A stretch of 64,000 nucleotides of DNA from Micromonospora sp. FIMYZ51 (GCF_038246755.1 NZ_CP134706.1:1-64000), one strand, 5' to 3'. Positions 13,511 to 21,742 are shown, numbered from the stretch's first letter. A program made the numbers and translations. Notes: generated from the sequence alone by a model not told the origin.

Positions 13511-13639
13511 ATGTTCAAGAAGCTGCTGATCCTGGCCAGCGTCGTCGGCGTGGCCGCCGTGGTGGCCAAGAAGATCAAGGAAGCGAACGACGAGCGCGCT
13601 CTCTGGCACGAGGCGACCACCTCGCCGGACCTTCGCTGA
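13511..13639 (+). CDS. DLW-39 family small protein, 42 aa
   Basis: A 42-residue peptide between the two tRNA genes. It starts MFKKLLILASVVGVAAVVAK, one short hydrophobic segment, and continues with a charged KKIKEANDERALWHEATTSP tail. The length, hydrophobic N-terminus, xLW-x-EAT motif and position between tRNA-Ile and tRNA-Ala match the DLW-39 family of actinobacteria. The family has no known function. A ribosome binding site is plausible but weak (GAGGGG, 13-14 nt upstream). Confidence 0.85.
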   Translation: MFKKLLILASVVGVAAVVAKKIKEANDERALWHEATTSPDLR

Positions 13640-13663
13640 TCACCGGCGGCATCGGCCGCCTGC

Positions 13664-13739
13664 GGGGCCCTAGCTCAACTGGCAGAGCACTGCCTTTGCA
13701 AGGCAGGGGTTAGGGGTTCGAGTCCCCTGGGCTCCACCA
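13664..13739 (+). tRNA. tRNA-Ala (TGC)
   Basis: Acceptor GGGGCCC (13664-13670) pairs with GGGCTCC (13729-13735), including the G3-U70 wobble pair that marks alanine tRNAs. The anticodon TGC is at 13697-13699 in loop TTTGCAA. The CCA end is encoded (13737-13739). Its 3' part from position 13694 onward is the attachment site of the integrated element, and the tRNA remains intact after integration. Confidence 0.97.
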
Positions 13740-13743
13740 GCAC
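13694..13743 (+). repeat. attL: attL direct repeat (tRNA-Ala 3' part)
   Basis: The 50-bp sequence covers the anticodon loop to CCA of tRNA-Ala plus GCAC. It is identical to 26174-26223. Divergence begins immediately outside both ends (preceding bases TGC here versus GAT at the other copy; following T here versus C). Confidence 0.95.
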
Positions 13744-13767
13744 TTTCCTTGGTTGATCTCGGTCCGA

Positions 13768-13792
13768 GTACAGCCATCCGTACAGCCAAGCC
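13768..13792 (+). repeat. Left integrase arm-type repeat
   Basis: A 25-bp sequence made of two GTACAGCC units 12 bp apart, ending in AAGCC. It is repeated exactly and in the same orientation at 26060-26084. This copy is 24 bp inside attL. Paired copies just inside both element ends are what arm-type binding sites for a tyrosine integrase look like. The role is inferred. Confidence 0.65.
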
Positions 13793-13794
13793 GT

Positions 13795-14946
13795 TCACGC
13801 TGTCCCCTTCTCGCCGAGAAGCCGGTCGATGGCGGAGGTAGCTTGGCGGGCACGCGCGGGCAGGACGTGGCCGTAGGTGTCGGCCGTCATCCGGATCGTG
13901 GAATGCCCGAGCAGTTCCATCACCGTGCGCAACTCCTCGCCCTGGTCGAGCAGGAACGTGGCGAAGGCGTGCCGAAGGTCGTGCAGGTGCAACCAGTCCA
14001 GTCCGGCCGTAGCGCGGAGCTGCTCGAAGCGTCGGTTGACGTTCCGCGGTTCCATCGGCGTGCCGATCGTGCTCGCGAAGACCAGACCGTGATCCGACCA
14101 CACCTCGCCAGCCGCGAGCCGTTCCTTGGCCTGACGTATCCGCTGTGACTCCAACGCCCGTACCGCCAGGGAGGACAGCGGCAGCGGGCGGGTTGACCGG
14201 TGCGTCTTCGGCGGGACGAACTCCAAGCCACGGTCGGTGCGCTGGAGCGTCTGCCGCACAAACAACGCCTTGCCCGGCAGGTCGACATCCGACCAGCGCA
14301 GGCCCAGCAGCTCAGCCCGGCGTAGCCCGGTCACCAGCGCCAGCACGAACAGCGATTCCAACCGGTCACCAGTCAGCACCGACAGCAGCGTCTTGGCTTC
14401 CTCCGGCGTCAGCGCACGCCGCTCGGTGCGACCGAGGGCCGGCGGCTTGGCCGCTTTGGCGACGTTGCGCGGCACCAGATCCATCCGCTCAGCGTCGGCT
14501 AGGGCGACGCGCAGCACCGCGTGAACCTTGATGATGCTGGCCGGAGCCAGCTTGCCCCGAAGCCCGGTCAGGAACCGCTGCACATCCCGAGGCGTCAGCC
14601 GATCGAGCTTCACCCGGCCGAGCCCCGGAACGAGGTGCTTCGTCACGGCCAGGCGGTAACGGACCAGGGTTGAGGGACGAGTGCCGTCATGCGCTTTCAC
14701 ATCGCGCAGCCACTCGGTCAACCAGGCTTCCACGGTCCGGGGCGGCGCGGTGAGGTCGACGCCGAGCTGTAGTTGCCGCCGCAGCTCGTCGCGCTTCCGG
14801 ACCGCCTCAGCCTCGCTCTTGGCGTAGACGTACTTCCGCTTCCGCTTCCCAGCGACCCAGCCGAGGTCGATTACCGCAGCCCAGACGCCCGGCCGCTGCT
14901 CGTAGACCGAGCCTTCCCCGTGGGATCGACGCCGCTTCCCGCTCAC
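13795..14946 (-). CDS. int: Tyrosine-type integrase
   Basis: A site-specific recombinase that inserts and excises the element at tRNA-Ala. The 383-residue product has an N-terminal arm-binding region, a SAM-like core-binding domain (about 65-150) and a catalytic domain. The catalytic Arg is in TGLRRAELLGLRW, His-x-x-Arg in LHDLRHAFA, a third His in LLGHSTIRMT and the nucleophile Tyr in ADTYGHV. The GTG start overlaps the xis stop by 4 bp. The stop is 52 bp from attL, the usual position for AICE integrases. Confidence 0.96.
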   Translation of the reverse strand: MSGKRRRSHGEGSVYEQRPGVWAAVIDLGWVAGKRKRKYVYAKSEAEAVRKRDELRRQLQLGVDLTAPPRTVEAWLTEWLRDVKAHDGTRPSTLVRYRLAVTKHLVPGLGRVKLDRLTPRDVQRFLTGLRGKLAPASIIKVHAVLRVALADAERMDLVPRNVAKAAKPPALGRTERRALTPEEAKTLLSVLTGDRLESLFVLALVTGLRRAELLGLRWSDVDLPGKALFVRQTLQRTDRGLEFVPPKTHRSTRPLPLSSLAVRALESQRIRQAKERLAAGEVWSDHGLVFASTIGTPMEPRNVNRRFEQLRATAGLDWLHLHDLRHAFATFLLDQGEELRTVMELLGHSTIRMTADTYGHVLPARARQATSAIDRLLGEKGTA

Positions 14947-15149
14947 GCCGCGAACTCCTCACCAGCCGACAGAAACTCATCAATGGCTGCCAGCGGAATC
15001 AGCCGAGCGCGACCCGCCTTGACCGACCGGAGCTGACCGGAGCGCATCAGGACGTACACGGTGTCGCGGCAGATGCCGAGCAGGGTGGCGGCTTCGGCCG
15101 GGCGGACGCTCCTGGGTGCGACCGAGCGAGGGTGGTTGAGGGTGGTCAT
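14943..15149 (-). CDS. xis: Excisionase (helix-turn-helix DNA-binding protein)
   Basis: A 68-residue MerR/Xis-like protein with the helix-turn-helix core VRPAEAATLLGICRDTVYVL followed by a RLIPLAAIDEF wing, the standard excisionase domain. It helps Int excise the element. The ATG at 15149 shares a base with the stop of the replication gene (TGATG), and its own stop overlaps the int start. The three genes therefore form one coupled unit, as in pSAM2. The frame is open further upstream, but only through the end of the replication gene. Confidence 0.93.
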   Translation of the reverse strand: MTTLNHPRSVAPRSVRPAEAATLLGICRDTVYVLMRSGQLRSVKAGRARLIPLAAIDEFLSAGEEFAA

Positions 15150-16894
15150 CACGCACGTCCTTCCTGATCGACGGAGCCGGGAACGGTCAGCGGCGAAGCG
15201 CCCTGGGCAGCCTTGTCGCGTGCCGCGAGTAGGGCGGCCTTCCACTGCGCCCGTTGGGACAGAGCGCGCAGCAGCCGGTGTTGCAGGGGTGGTACGTCGG
15301 CGTCATCGGGTCGGGCGAGTTCCCAGGCGTAGGCGGGTGCGGCGTCCTGGTCGACGGGCTCAGCATCGGTGGCGCCGGTGGTGACGCCGAGGAGGTTGCG
15401 GACCCAGGCCCGTGCGTCGGCCCGGTGGTCGGCGAGGGTCTTCCCGGACCAGTCGCGGGAGACGAGGATGCGTCGCCCGCCGATGCCGAGGGTCGCTCGT
15501 TGGTGCACCTTGCCCTTACACCGGCCTGCTTGGAGTCGGCCGTGGGCTTTCTTCGGTTGGATGCCGTAGAGCAGCCAGTTGGCGCACCGCTCGTTGCAGG
15601 GGGTGATCCGTAGTTCCTGCCAGAGCCGGTCGAGGTGATCCCGCTGCCGGTCCGTCTCGGTCTTGTGGCAGTCGGCCGCCGACTTGGTGATGTACTTCGT
15701 GATGTAGCCGATGGTCCGCTGGGCGTGGACGGTGCCGGGGGTGACGCCTTCGGCGTGGATCTGGGTGCCGAAGCGGACGACGTGCGCGGGATGGGCGTCG
15801 GGGTCGGTGTCGATGAGGTCCAGGGCGTCAGCCCACGACGGCAACGCTTCCCCGGTGTCGGGGTCGACCCACGCTGTCTGGTCGTTGTCCCAGACAGGTG
15901 GCCGGTCGAGGGTGTACCGCGGTTGGTCGGCCGGTGGCCACCAGACTTGGTGGTAGGTGGCGGCGGCGACCTGACGCAGCACCGCACGCGGGATGGTTCC
16001 CCGGATGGCGAAGTGCGCGTGCGGGGCGAGACGGCGTTGGGGCTCGACGCATCCGGCGTACTGGACGTTCCAGCCCACACACCGGCGGAGGTTCTGCCAG
16101 AACCGGTCGAGGAGTCGGGCGAAGTGCACCGCATCCCACGCCGCCCGCCGGTAGTCATAGCTGGCCGGGTCGACCGGTGTGCCGTCAGGGAGGACCCGGC
16201 CGTAGGAGCCGAGCGTCAGCGACAGCCACATGGACGGGCGATGCTGGGTGCCGTCCGGGGCGACGTAGACACGGCCGAGGGTGCGGGGTTCGACTTTCTT
16301 TCGGGGCAGGTCCGGCGCGTCCTGACGACGCCGAGTCGACCGAGTGCGCCGGGCGCCGGTGTCGTCTTCGTCGTGGCCGGGGGCGATCTGCCCGCGCATA
16401 CCTTTCGCAGCCGTGGCCGCTTCGACTTCCGCAATGGCCTGGTCAATGGCGGGGATCTGGTCGAACTGGCCGGAGCGTTGGGCTTCCTCGCGGGCGAACT
16501 CCAGGTGAGCGCGGAGCATGACGAGTTCGCGTTGCGCCTCGGTGGCGGGGTTGGGGCCGGTGGGGTTGGGTTCGTCGGCGCGGTGCCAGCCTTCTCGGAT
16601 CTGGGTCTGCCGCAGACGGCGGGCACGTTTGGCGCACGGCTGGCACTTGTCTTCCCTGGTGCTGCCGCAGGGCAGGTCGATGACTTCGGTCAGACCGGTG
16701 TGCAAGTCGGTGCGGCGCAGGGTGACCGGGCGCAGGCACACGCCGTACTCGGCGGCCATCTCGGTAAGCACCTGTCGGGACATGGGCAGGGCGAGGCGGG
16801 CGGCACGGGAGCCAGCCGCCGGCGCGACGGTGTCGGGTAGGTCGGTTGAGGGTGGGGTGTCGGGGGTGAGGCCGGGCAGGGTCGGGGCGGTCAA
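15149..16894 (-). CDS. repSA: RepSA-like rolling-circle replication initiator
   Basis: A 581-residue homologue of the pSAM2 RepSA family, which nicks a double-strand origin to start rolling-circle replication of the excised element. An N-terminal Cys pair (KCQPCAKRARRLR, about residues 85-95) may bind zinc. The metal-binding His motif is PHAHFAI in mid-protein, and a likely nicking Tyr lies in GYITKYITKSA about 110 residues later. A charged low-complexity linker (about 165-195) separates the two parts. The start overlaps the upstream gene by 4 bp (ATGA). The gene symbol is by family analogy. Confidence 0.9.
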   Translation of the reverse strand: MTAPTLPGLTPDTPPSTDLPDTVAPAAGSRAARLALPMSRQVLTEMAAEYGVCLRPVTLRRTDLHTGLTEVIDLPCGSTREDKCQPCAKRARRLRQTQIREGWHRADEPNPTGPNPATEAQRELVMLRAHLEFAREEAQRSGQFDQIPAIDQAIAEVEAATAAKGMRGQIAPGHDEDDTGARRTRSTRRRQDAPDLPRKKVEPRTLGRVYVAPDGTQHRPSMWLSLTLGSYGRVLPDGTPVDPASYDYRRAAWDAVHFARLLDRFWQNLRRCVGWNVQYAGCVEPQRRLAPHAHFAIRGTIPRAVLRQVAAATYHQVWWPPADQPRYTLDRPPVWDNDQTAWVDPDTGEALPSWADALDLIDTDPDAHPAHVVRFGTQIHAEGVTPGTVHAQRTIGYITKYITKSAADCHKTETDRQRDHLDRLWQELRITPCNERCANWLLYGIQPKKAHGRLQAGRCKGKVHQRATLGIGGRRILVSRDWSGKTLADHRADARAWVRNLLGVTTGATDAEPVDQDAAPAYAWELARPDDADVPPLQHRLLRALSQRAQWKAALLAARDKAAQGASPLTVPGSVDQEGRA

Positions 16895-17106
16895 CGGGTC
16901 ACCTCCGGAAGGTCGAACAGGGTGGGTTGGTCACCGATCGGTGTGGTGCGAGGCGGGCCGATGTGGGAGGCCCAGCGGGTAGCGGCAGGGTGGTGACGGG
17001 TGCAGGTGGTTTCGGCGCGGTAGTGGCCGGTGCCGGGGTGGCCTGCTTCGATCAGGGCGATGGCTGGCCCACCGCAGCGGGCGCAGTAGGTGGGCCAGCC
17101 GGTCAC
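16891..17106 (-). CDS. Small zinc-ribbon-like AICE protein, 71 aa
   Basis: A 71-residue protein with a CARCGG motif near the N-terminus and a second Cys/His cluster (TTCTRHHP), which could form a zinc-binding fold. No known function. It lies 5 bp after the preceding gene of the operon, and its stop overlaps the repSA start by 4 bp, so it is probably translated with repSA. Confidence 0.75.
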   Translation of the reverse strand: MTGWPTYCARCGGPAIALIEAGHPGTGHYRAETTCTRHHPAATRWASHIGPPRTTPIGDQPTLFDLPEVTR

Positions 17107-17111
17107 GGGGG

Positions 17112-17552
17112 TCAGTGCTTGCAGCCGGAGCAGTGCAGCCCGAAGCAGGTCGACTTGCGGGAGCGGAGCAGGACGGCGAGGACGACGAGGACCAGGACCA
17201 CGCCCGCGATCAGCGGTGCCGCCGAGCGGACGGCGGTGGCGAGCTGGGTAGCGGCGTAGCCGACACCGACCACAGCGGCGACAGCGGGAATGGTGGCGGC
17301 GGCGATGATGTGCCCACGTCGCAGTCGACGTACCACCGGCGGGGCCGATGTCGGGGTGTCGAGGAACCGGACGGTGACGGTCACCCGGTCCGGGTTGCCG
17401 GACATGGATTGTGGGGTGGTCATGGACAGCAGCCGTCCGGAGTCCCGGACCAGAGCGACGGTTGCGGCAACCTCGGCGGGGGTCCCGACGACGCGGCGGG
17501 CCAGCACGGCGGGACGGCGGTGGGACTGGCGGGCGAGGTGGGTGCGGGTCAT
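17112..17552 (-). CDS. AICE membrane protein, 146 aa
   Basis: A 146-residue protein with a cytosolic N-terminal part of about 80 residues and two adjacent membrane segments (about 85-105, IIAAATIPAVAAVVGVGYAA; about 112-130, PLIAGVVLVLVVLAVLL). It ends in the Cys/His-containing tail CFGLHCSGCKH. The family is not recognised. Small membrane proteins encoded between tra and rep are typical of Streptomyces conjugative elements, where they act as Spd (spread) proteins. The start overlaps the previous stop by 4 bp. Confidence 0.78.
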   Translation of the reverse strand: MTRTHLARQSHRRPAVLARRVVGTPAEVAATVALVRDSGRLLSMTTPQSMSGNPDRVTVTVRFLDTPTSAPPVVRRLRRGHIIAAATIPAVAAVVGVGYAATQLATAVRSAAPLIAGVVLVLVVLAVLLRSRKSTCFGLHCSGCKH

Positions 17553-18133
17553 CGGGTCACCTCCGAGGTGAAGACGTGGCCGTTACGGGGGGTCTGGACG
17601 ACCGACGACACCAGCGCGGACTGAATGGCGTTGGGAACAGCGGCCGGGGTCGGGTCAGTCGGCAGGTCAGCGGGTTCCATCTCGGCCGGTTCGTCGGCAG
17701 GCTCCTCGACACGGCGCATCGGGGCGGACGGTGGCTTGGGGGTGCCGGTGAGGACGAGTTTGGACAGGGCGAGGAACGCCAGCGCGGGCACCGACGACAG
17801 CAGCCGTGACGAGAAGCTGTCGTTGGCTACCGCGATCTGCGCGGCCAGCGACAGCGCCACCGCGGCGACGAGTAGGACCAGCGGGTAGGCCACGGAGGCG
17901 CGCGGGTCGCGGCGGCGACGACGGCGGATGACCAGCAGCGCGGCGGCGGGCATTAGTTCGGAGATGACGGCGTTGGACCAGCCGAACCAGTCACCGGTCC
18001 CGGCCGGGGCGTGGGCCATGGTCCAGTCCTTGACGTGGGTGAACGATGCGGCTCCGGCCATGCCGCCGACGGCCAGGAGGATGAGGACCAGGGCGACGCC
18101 TTCCAGCCGTTCGGCGTCTACGAACCGACGCAC
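17549..18133 (-). CDS. DUF2637 membrane protein
   Basis: A 194-residue protein with four hydrophobic segments in the first 140 residues (for example VALVLILLAVGGMAGAASF and YPLVLLVAAVALSLAAQIAVA) and a Pro/Glu-rich cytosolic tail. The WFGWSNAVISELMPAAALL segment matches the DUF2637 family common in actinobacterial plasmids and AICEs. These are thought to belong to the spread or transfer machinery, though none is biochemically defined. It overlaps both neighbours. Confidence 0.83.
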   Translation of the reverse strand: MRRFVDAERLEGVALVLILLAVGGMAGAASFTHVKDWTMAHAPAGTGDWFGWSNAVISELMPAAALLVIRRRRRRDPRASVAYPLVLLVAAVALSLAAQIAVANDSFSSRLLSSVPALAFLALSKLVLTGTPKPPSAPMRRVEEPADEPAEMEPADLPTDPTPAAVPNAIQSALVSSVVQTPRNGHVFTSEVTR

Positions 18134-18396
18134 GGCGTCACCTCCCGCTCAGCCGAGACAGCCGGCGTCGGGACGGGCGTGGGACGTAGCCAGGCGCGAA
18201 GGTTGCGCAGGTAGATCGCGCCGTAGACGAAGCAGGAGACGAGGAAGCCCCACTGCTCGGTGACCAGGGAGTAGGCCAGCCACAGCCCTTGGGCGGCCAG
18301 GCCGACAGCCCAGCCGGTCCAAGAGCGTTTCCCGGCGAGGTAGAGGCCGGTGACGCCAACGGCCATGAGCAGCCAGGACCACAGTTGGTGGCTCAT
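18118..18396 (-). CDS. Small AICE membrane protein, 92 aa
   Basis: The 92-residue product starts MSHQLWSWLLMAVGVTGLYL and has three hydrophobic segments before the RNLRAW charge cluster at about 65-69 and a short hydrophilic tail. The ATG at 18396 forms an ATGA overlap with the upstream stop. The frame is open much further upstream to 18942, but only as a shadow of other genes. The 3' end overlaps the DUF2637 gene by 16 bp. Function unknown; Spd-like by context. Confidence 0.75.
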   Translation of the reverse strand: MSHQLWSWLLMAVGVTGLYLAGKRSWTGWAVGLAAQGLWLAYSLVTEQWGFLVSCFVYGAIYLRNLRAWLRPTPVPTPAVSAEREVTPCVGS

Positions 18397-18644
18397 AGGG
18401 GTGCCTCCCAGGCGTTGAAGTCGAGGTTTCGGCAGACGGGGCAGGGGATCTTCCAGATCCGTTCGGCGGGTGGGGTCTGTTCGTGGGTGGCGCTGTCGCG
18501 GATGGTGGGGTTCCAGACCTGGACCTCTCCCCACTGGTGGCACAGACCGCAGTCCTCGGGGTCGGTCACGAGTCGCAGCGGTCCGCCGGGGCTTTGGATG
18601 AGCACCGTGATCTGCTGGGCGTCCCAGGCGCGTCGGGTGCTCAT
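18393..18644 (-). CDS. AICE protein with two CxxC motifs, 83 aa
   Basis: An 83-residue protein starting MSTRRAWDAQQ with CGLCHQWGE and CPVCRNLDF pairs about 35 residues apart, a likely zinc-ribbon. The ATG at 18644 was preferred over one at 18653 because it makes an ATGA overlap with the previous gene, the coupling used throughout this operon. The 3' end also overlaps the next start by 4 bp. Function unknown. Confidence 0.72.
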   Translation of the reverse strand: MSTRRAWDAQQITVLIQSPGGPLRLVTDPEDCGLCHQWGEVQVWNPTIRDSATHEQTPPAERIWKIPCPVCRNLDFNAWEAPL

Positions 18645-18829
18645 GCGGCCCATCCCCAGGCTTCGGCGTCTTCGGCGGCGATCTCGGAGTGCTGGCGCAG
18701 GGCGGCGGCGATGATGTCGGCGGCCTGGGTGTCGGGGGTGCAGTAGGGGCAGTGCTGCTCGGGTTCGTTGTGGGTGAGGTCGAGGCAGGTCCGGCGGATG
18801 GGTCGGCGGGTGAGCCGTCGGGTACGCAT
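18641..18829 (-). CDS. AICE protein with CPYC motif, 62 aa
   Basis: A 62-residue protein starting MRTRRLTRRPIRRTC, strongly basic at the N-terminus. A QHCPYCTPDT motif follows, then an acidic helical C-terminus. The ATG at 18829 is preceded by a good GGGAG ribosome binding site. The open frame extends upstream to 19060 but overlaps the preceding gene in another frame. Function unknown. Confidence 0.68.
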   Translation of the reverse strand: MRTRRLTRRPIRRTCLDLTHNEPEQHCPYCTPDTQAADIIAAALRQHSEIAAEDAEAWGWAA

Positions 18830-18848
18830 CGGAGAACTCCCGGGAAGG

Positions 18849-19157
18849 TCAGCGGTGGGTGGGGTTGATGTGCACGCGGATCCACTCCGGCGGTTCGCCG
18901 GTCGACGCCACGGCTTCGGAGAGGCACCGCCACAGCGCCCACGCCTCTGCTGGGGTGAGGTACATGCGGCGACGCCCGGAACCAACGGCCAGGTAGAGGT
19001 CGGCGTCGGGGGTGACCCGGACCGTGACTGGCACGGATGCCTTGTCGACGTGCGGGGCACGCAGCCGGTAGAAGCGACGCGGCTCCGGCGTCTGCTCGTC
19101 GGGTTCGTCGGCGTAGGGCATCCGCACCGGGGTCGACTCCGGCAGCTGGTCAGTCAT
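18849..19157 (-). CDS. AICE hypothetical protein, 102 aa
   Basis: A 102-residue soluble protein with a beta-rich core (VPVTVRVTPDADLYLAVGSG) and a helical EAWALWRCLSEAVAS segment. The family is not recognised. Its start overlaps the traB stop by 4 bp (ATGA), so it is translationally coupled to the transfer gene. Confidence 0.75.
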   Translation of the reverse strand: MTDQLPESTPVRMPYADEPDEQTPEPRRFYRLRAPHVDKASVPVTVRVTPDADLYLAVGSGRRRMYLTPAEAWALWRCLSEAVASTGEPPEWIRVHINPTHR

Positions 19158-20803
19158 CGCGGGTCACTCCCGTTCGTGGTGTTGAGGTCCAGGGCGTTGA
19201 GCAGTGACGGCGGCAGCAGCGGCGCGGCCTGCTTCGGTGGGGTCGGCCGGTAGACGTGCCTGCCGTTGCCGTTGCCGCTGCTGCGGACCGGCTTGGCCGG
19301 GGTGGGGGTGTCGATGGGTTCCGGTTGGGTTTCCGGTGGTGCGGGGAAGGTCGCGGCCATGTCCCGGATCACGTCATCGGGCAGGTAGGAGAACCGCACC
19401 CGCGCCGGTTCCGGCTGCCCATCGAGCAGGACGTAGGCGACACCCTTGCCCGAGGTCGGGATCTGGTCGGCGAGTGCTCCCCGATCGCGGGCACCGTCGC
19501 CAAGGAGAAGGTCGACGTGAGCCCGTTCGGTGAGGCCGAGAGCGATGCGGGTGGGGAAGAAGTCCCGGACGGAGACGACTTCCTTGCGCGGGTCCTGGGT
19601 CGCGGCGACGACCAGCACCCCCAACCCGGCACCCTGGGTCAGCAGCAGCCCCAACGCCTGAGTGATGCGTTGGCGGATGTCGCTGTCCGGCAGGAACGCC
19701 AGCAGGGCGGCGATCTCATCGATCACGACGACGATCAGCGGCTCATCGGTGGTGGGCGTGTGCACCCGCACCTTTCCCCGCAACGCCTGTTGGCGGGCGC
19801 GCATGCGGGTTACGGCGTCGTCGAGGAGATCGGCCATGCGGGTCCAGTCGTCATCGACGTACCGGGCGAACAGGGGCCGGCCGATGGACAGCTCCATGCC
19901 GCCTTTCGGGTCGATCGCCCACACCCGCACCAACCCCGACCGGATATCCGCGGCGAGGGAGCGGAGCAGGGACCAGATGACCGAGCCTTTGCCCATCCGG
20001 GTCGCCCCGCCGATCAGCACATGCGTGGCCAGCAGGCGCAGGCAGTACACGGCCAGGTCTTCCCGCACCCCCAGCGGCAGGGCGGTGAAGTCCGGCCGGG
20101 CCGGGACGGGCAGGGGTGCGACGACGCGGGTCAGCGGGTCACGGCGGATGAACACCAACCACACATGCCGGGGCCGGTCGCGGAACCGCACCCGATCCAC
20201 CAGCCGCAGCAACCACGCCAGCCGGCCAGTGCGGGCCGGGGGTGCCTGACGGCGGCCGGAGAAGACCCGGCAGTGGCGGGTGCCGAACGAGTACGCCAGA
20301 TCCCGCGCCGCCTTGTGGTACACCTCCGGGTTCTGACCCTTCGGCATCCGCACCACCAGTTCATCGGTGGCATACGAGCACCGCACCGATAGCAGCCGCG
20401 GCACTACCTCGCCGCCGTCGTACTTCTTCACCAGCCCGCACAGGGACATGACCTCGTGCCACTGACGCCGGTACACCCACAACCGCCGCCACATCGTCAC
20501 CGCGCGAAGTGCAACGAGGCGGTGAAACGACTCCCGGCCCTTCCACCACCACACGCCACCACCGGCAGCGGCGACGAGCAGGACCAGGAGGTGGGGCCAC
20601 CAGCCGTGCGACCGGTAGCCGTCGATGGCGAGCAGGACCAGGGCGACGAGGGGCCAGGCTCGCCAGTGCCGCACCGCGAACACGGCCAGACGCACCACGG
20701 CGACGATCGAGCGAAGCAACAGGAACAGGCCGGTGACCGTCCAGACCAGCGGCCACGGGGCGGTGATCTGAAACCGGCGGAAGTTCACCAACGGAGCCCG
20801 CAT
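19154..20803 (-). CDS. traB: TraB/FtsK-SpoIIIE-type DNA translocase
   Basis: A 549-residue membrane-anchored FtsK-family ATPase. In actinomycete conjugation a single TraB-type hexamer moves double-stranded DNA between hyphae. Two N-terminal membrane segments (about 12-35 and 45-75) precede a motor domain with Walker A GGATRMGKGS near residue 275 and Walker B LIVVVIDEIAALL near 360. TQDPRKEV and a C-terminal LPDDVIRDM region follow. The ATG at 20803 shares its A with the upstream stop (TGATG). An upstream GTG in frame would add 14 residues and overlap the previous gene. A DNA-recognition winged helix is not obvious. Confidence 0.93.
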   Translation of the reverse strand: MRAPLVNFRRFQITAPWPLVWTVTGLFLLLRSIVAVVRLAVFAVRHWRAWPLVALVLLAIDGYRSHGWWPHLLVLLVAAAGGGVWWWKGRESFHRLVALRAVTMWRRLWVYRRQWHEVMSLCGLVKKYDGGEVVPRLLSVRCSYATDELVVRMPKGQNPEVYHKAARDLAYSFGTRHCRVFSGRRQAPPARTGRLAWLLRLVDRVRFRDRPRHVWLVFIRRDPLTRVVAPLPVPARPDFTALPLGVREDLAVYCLRLLATHVLIGGATRMGKGSVIWSLLRSLAADIRSGLVRVWAIDPKGGMELSIGRPLFARYVDDDWTRMADLLDDAVTRMRARQQALRGKVRVHTPTTDEPLIVVVIDEIAALLAFLPDSDIRQRITQALGLLLTQGAGLGVLVVAATQDPRKEVVSVRDFFPTRIALGLTERAHVDLLLGDGARDRGALADQIPTSGKGVAYVLLDGQPEPARVRFSYLPDDVIRDMAATFPAPPETQPEPIDTPTPAKPVRSSGNGNGRHVYRPTPPKQAAPLLPPSLLNALDLNTTNGSDPR

Positions 20804-20973
20804 CAGGCCACCGCCTTGCGGGTCTGCTCCTGCTGCTCGATCCACGCCTCAGCGCAGACCTTGTGCACCGGCGTACCTTTCGGGCTCCGGCAGATCGCCG
20901 GTTTCCCGCACAACACACACGGGACCGGATCACCGGCACCGCCGGTCCGGGTCCAGTCCAGTTCTCTTGGCAT
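20803..20973 (-). CDS. Small zinc-finger-like AICE protein, 56 aa
   Basis: A 56-residue peptide starting MPRELDWTRTGG with CVLCGKPAIC followed by VHKVCAEAW, a four-ligand CxxC...C/H..C pattern. Its stop overlaps the traB start (TGATG). A GGAAGGG lies about 13 nt upstream of the ATG, slightly distant. Similar short zinc-binding proteins precede the translocase gene in other AICEs. Missed by length cut-offs but supported by coupling and the Cys pattern. Confidence 0.7.
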   Translation of the reverse strand: MPRELDWTRTGGAGDPVPCVLCGKPAICRSPKGTPVHKVCAEAWIEQQEQTRKAVA

Positions 20974-21066
20974 GATGAGACCGCCCTTCCAGGCCGAGCG
21001 AGGTTTTGGAGGGCAGCGGGGCGGTCAAGCTTTCCTAGGGCCAGGACCGCCCCGCGCCACGATCAG

Positions 21067-21285
21067 TCAGGCCGCCGCCTTCACGGCAGGCACCGACAAG
21101 GACTCACGAGCCGCGGCCAGCACACCGGCCAACCGATCGATCTCCGCACGAGGCAGGAACAACACCACCTCACCGCCGGTGTCACCCAGCTGCACCACGA
21201 CCCGGTCCTCTGCCGGGTGGGAGCGGAACGACAACGCGATATCGGCCCTGACGTGCACACTCACGGCCACGTTCGCCGCCGACAT
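21067..21285 (-). CDS. AICE hypothetical protein, 72 aa
   Basis: A 72-residue protein predicted as beta strands (VAVSVHVRADIALSF, RVVVQLGD) followed by an amphipathic helix (RAEIDRLAGVLAAARESL). The family is not recognised. The ATG shares its A with the upstream stop (TGATG), so it is coupled to the first gene of the operon. Confidence 0.72.
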   Translation of the reverse strand: MSAANVAVSVHVRADIALSFRSHPAEDRVVVQLGDTGGEVVLFLPRAEIDRLAGVLAAARESLSVPAVKAAA

Positions 21286-21683
21286 CAGGCAGCCTTACCG
21301 CGCGTCTCGGCCAGAGTCTTCGGCGCGACCAGCGCGGTCGCCCGGTACGAGAAGGCCAACCGGCCGTTCGATCCCACGTACGGGGTCACGGTCAGGCCCT
21401 CGAACTCCACCGGCTGGAACGGACCCACCGGCGGAACCGGCTGCACATCCGCCAGGATCTTGATCGACACCTCACGCGATCGGGCACCCAACTCCGGGTC
21501 CATGTCCATCACCCGGCACTGCCACACCCGCTGACCCGTCACCTTGTCCTTGGACGGCGTCCGTTGCCGGGTCGCCTCGTTGAAGTCCTGCGCCTCCGCA
21601 ATCGAGTCCGGCACGAACACCGCGCCGTGCGGGAACACCGCCGCGAACGGGACCGAGAACCGAGTTCCACCCCTCAGGGCCAT
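21285..21683 (-). CDS. First gene of AICE operon, 132 aa (possible Pra counterpart)
   Basis: A soluble 132-residue protein whose family I do not recognise. A GAAGGAG ribosome binding site stands 7-8 bp before the ATG. It is the promoter-proximal gene of a 13-gene minus-strand operon and faces the GntR-type regulator across 243 bp. In pSAM2 this position is held by pra, the activator of rep-xis-int, controlled by the GntR repressor KorSA. The analogy is positional only, with no sequence evidence of homology. Confidence 0.72.
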   Translation of the reverse strand: MALRGGTRFSVPFAAVFPHGAVFVPDSIAEAQDFNEATRQRTPSKDKVTGQRVWQCRVMDMDPELGARSREVSIKILADVQPVPPVGPFQPVEFEGLTVTPYVGSNGRLAFSYRATALVAPKTLAETRGKAA

Positions 21684-21742
21684 GACCTACTCCTTCGCTG
21701 CTGCGACTTGACCGGCAACCCGGTCTATGTGACGTAGAGAAG

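Noticed and set aside
13670..14101. Minus-strand open frame ending GAQGTRTPNPCLAKAVLCQLS
   Set aside because: This is the well-known artefact of translating a tRNA gene and its flank in reverse; it overlaps tRNA-Ala and int.
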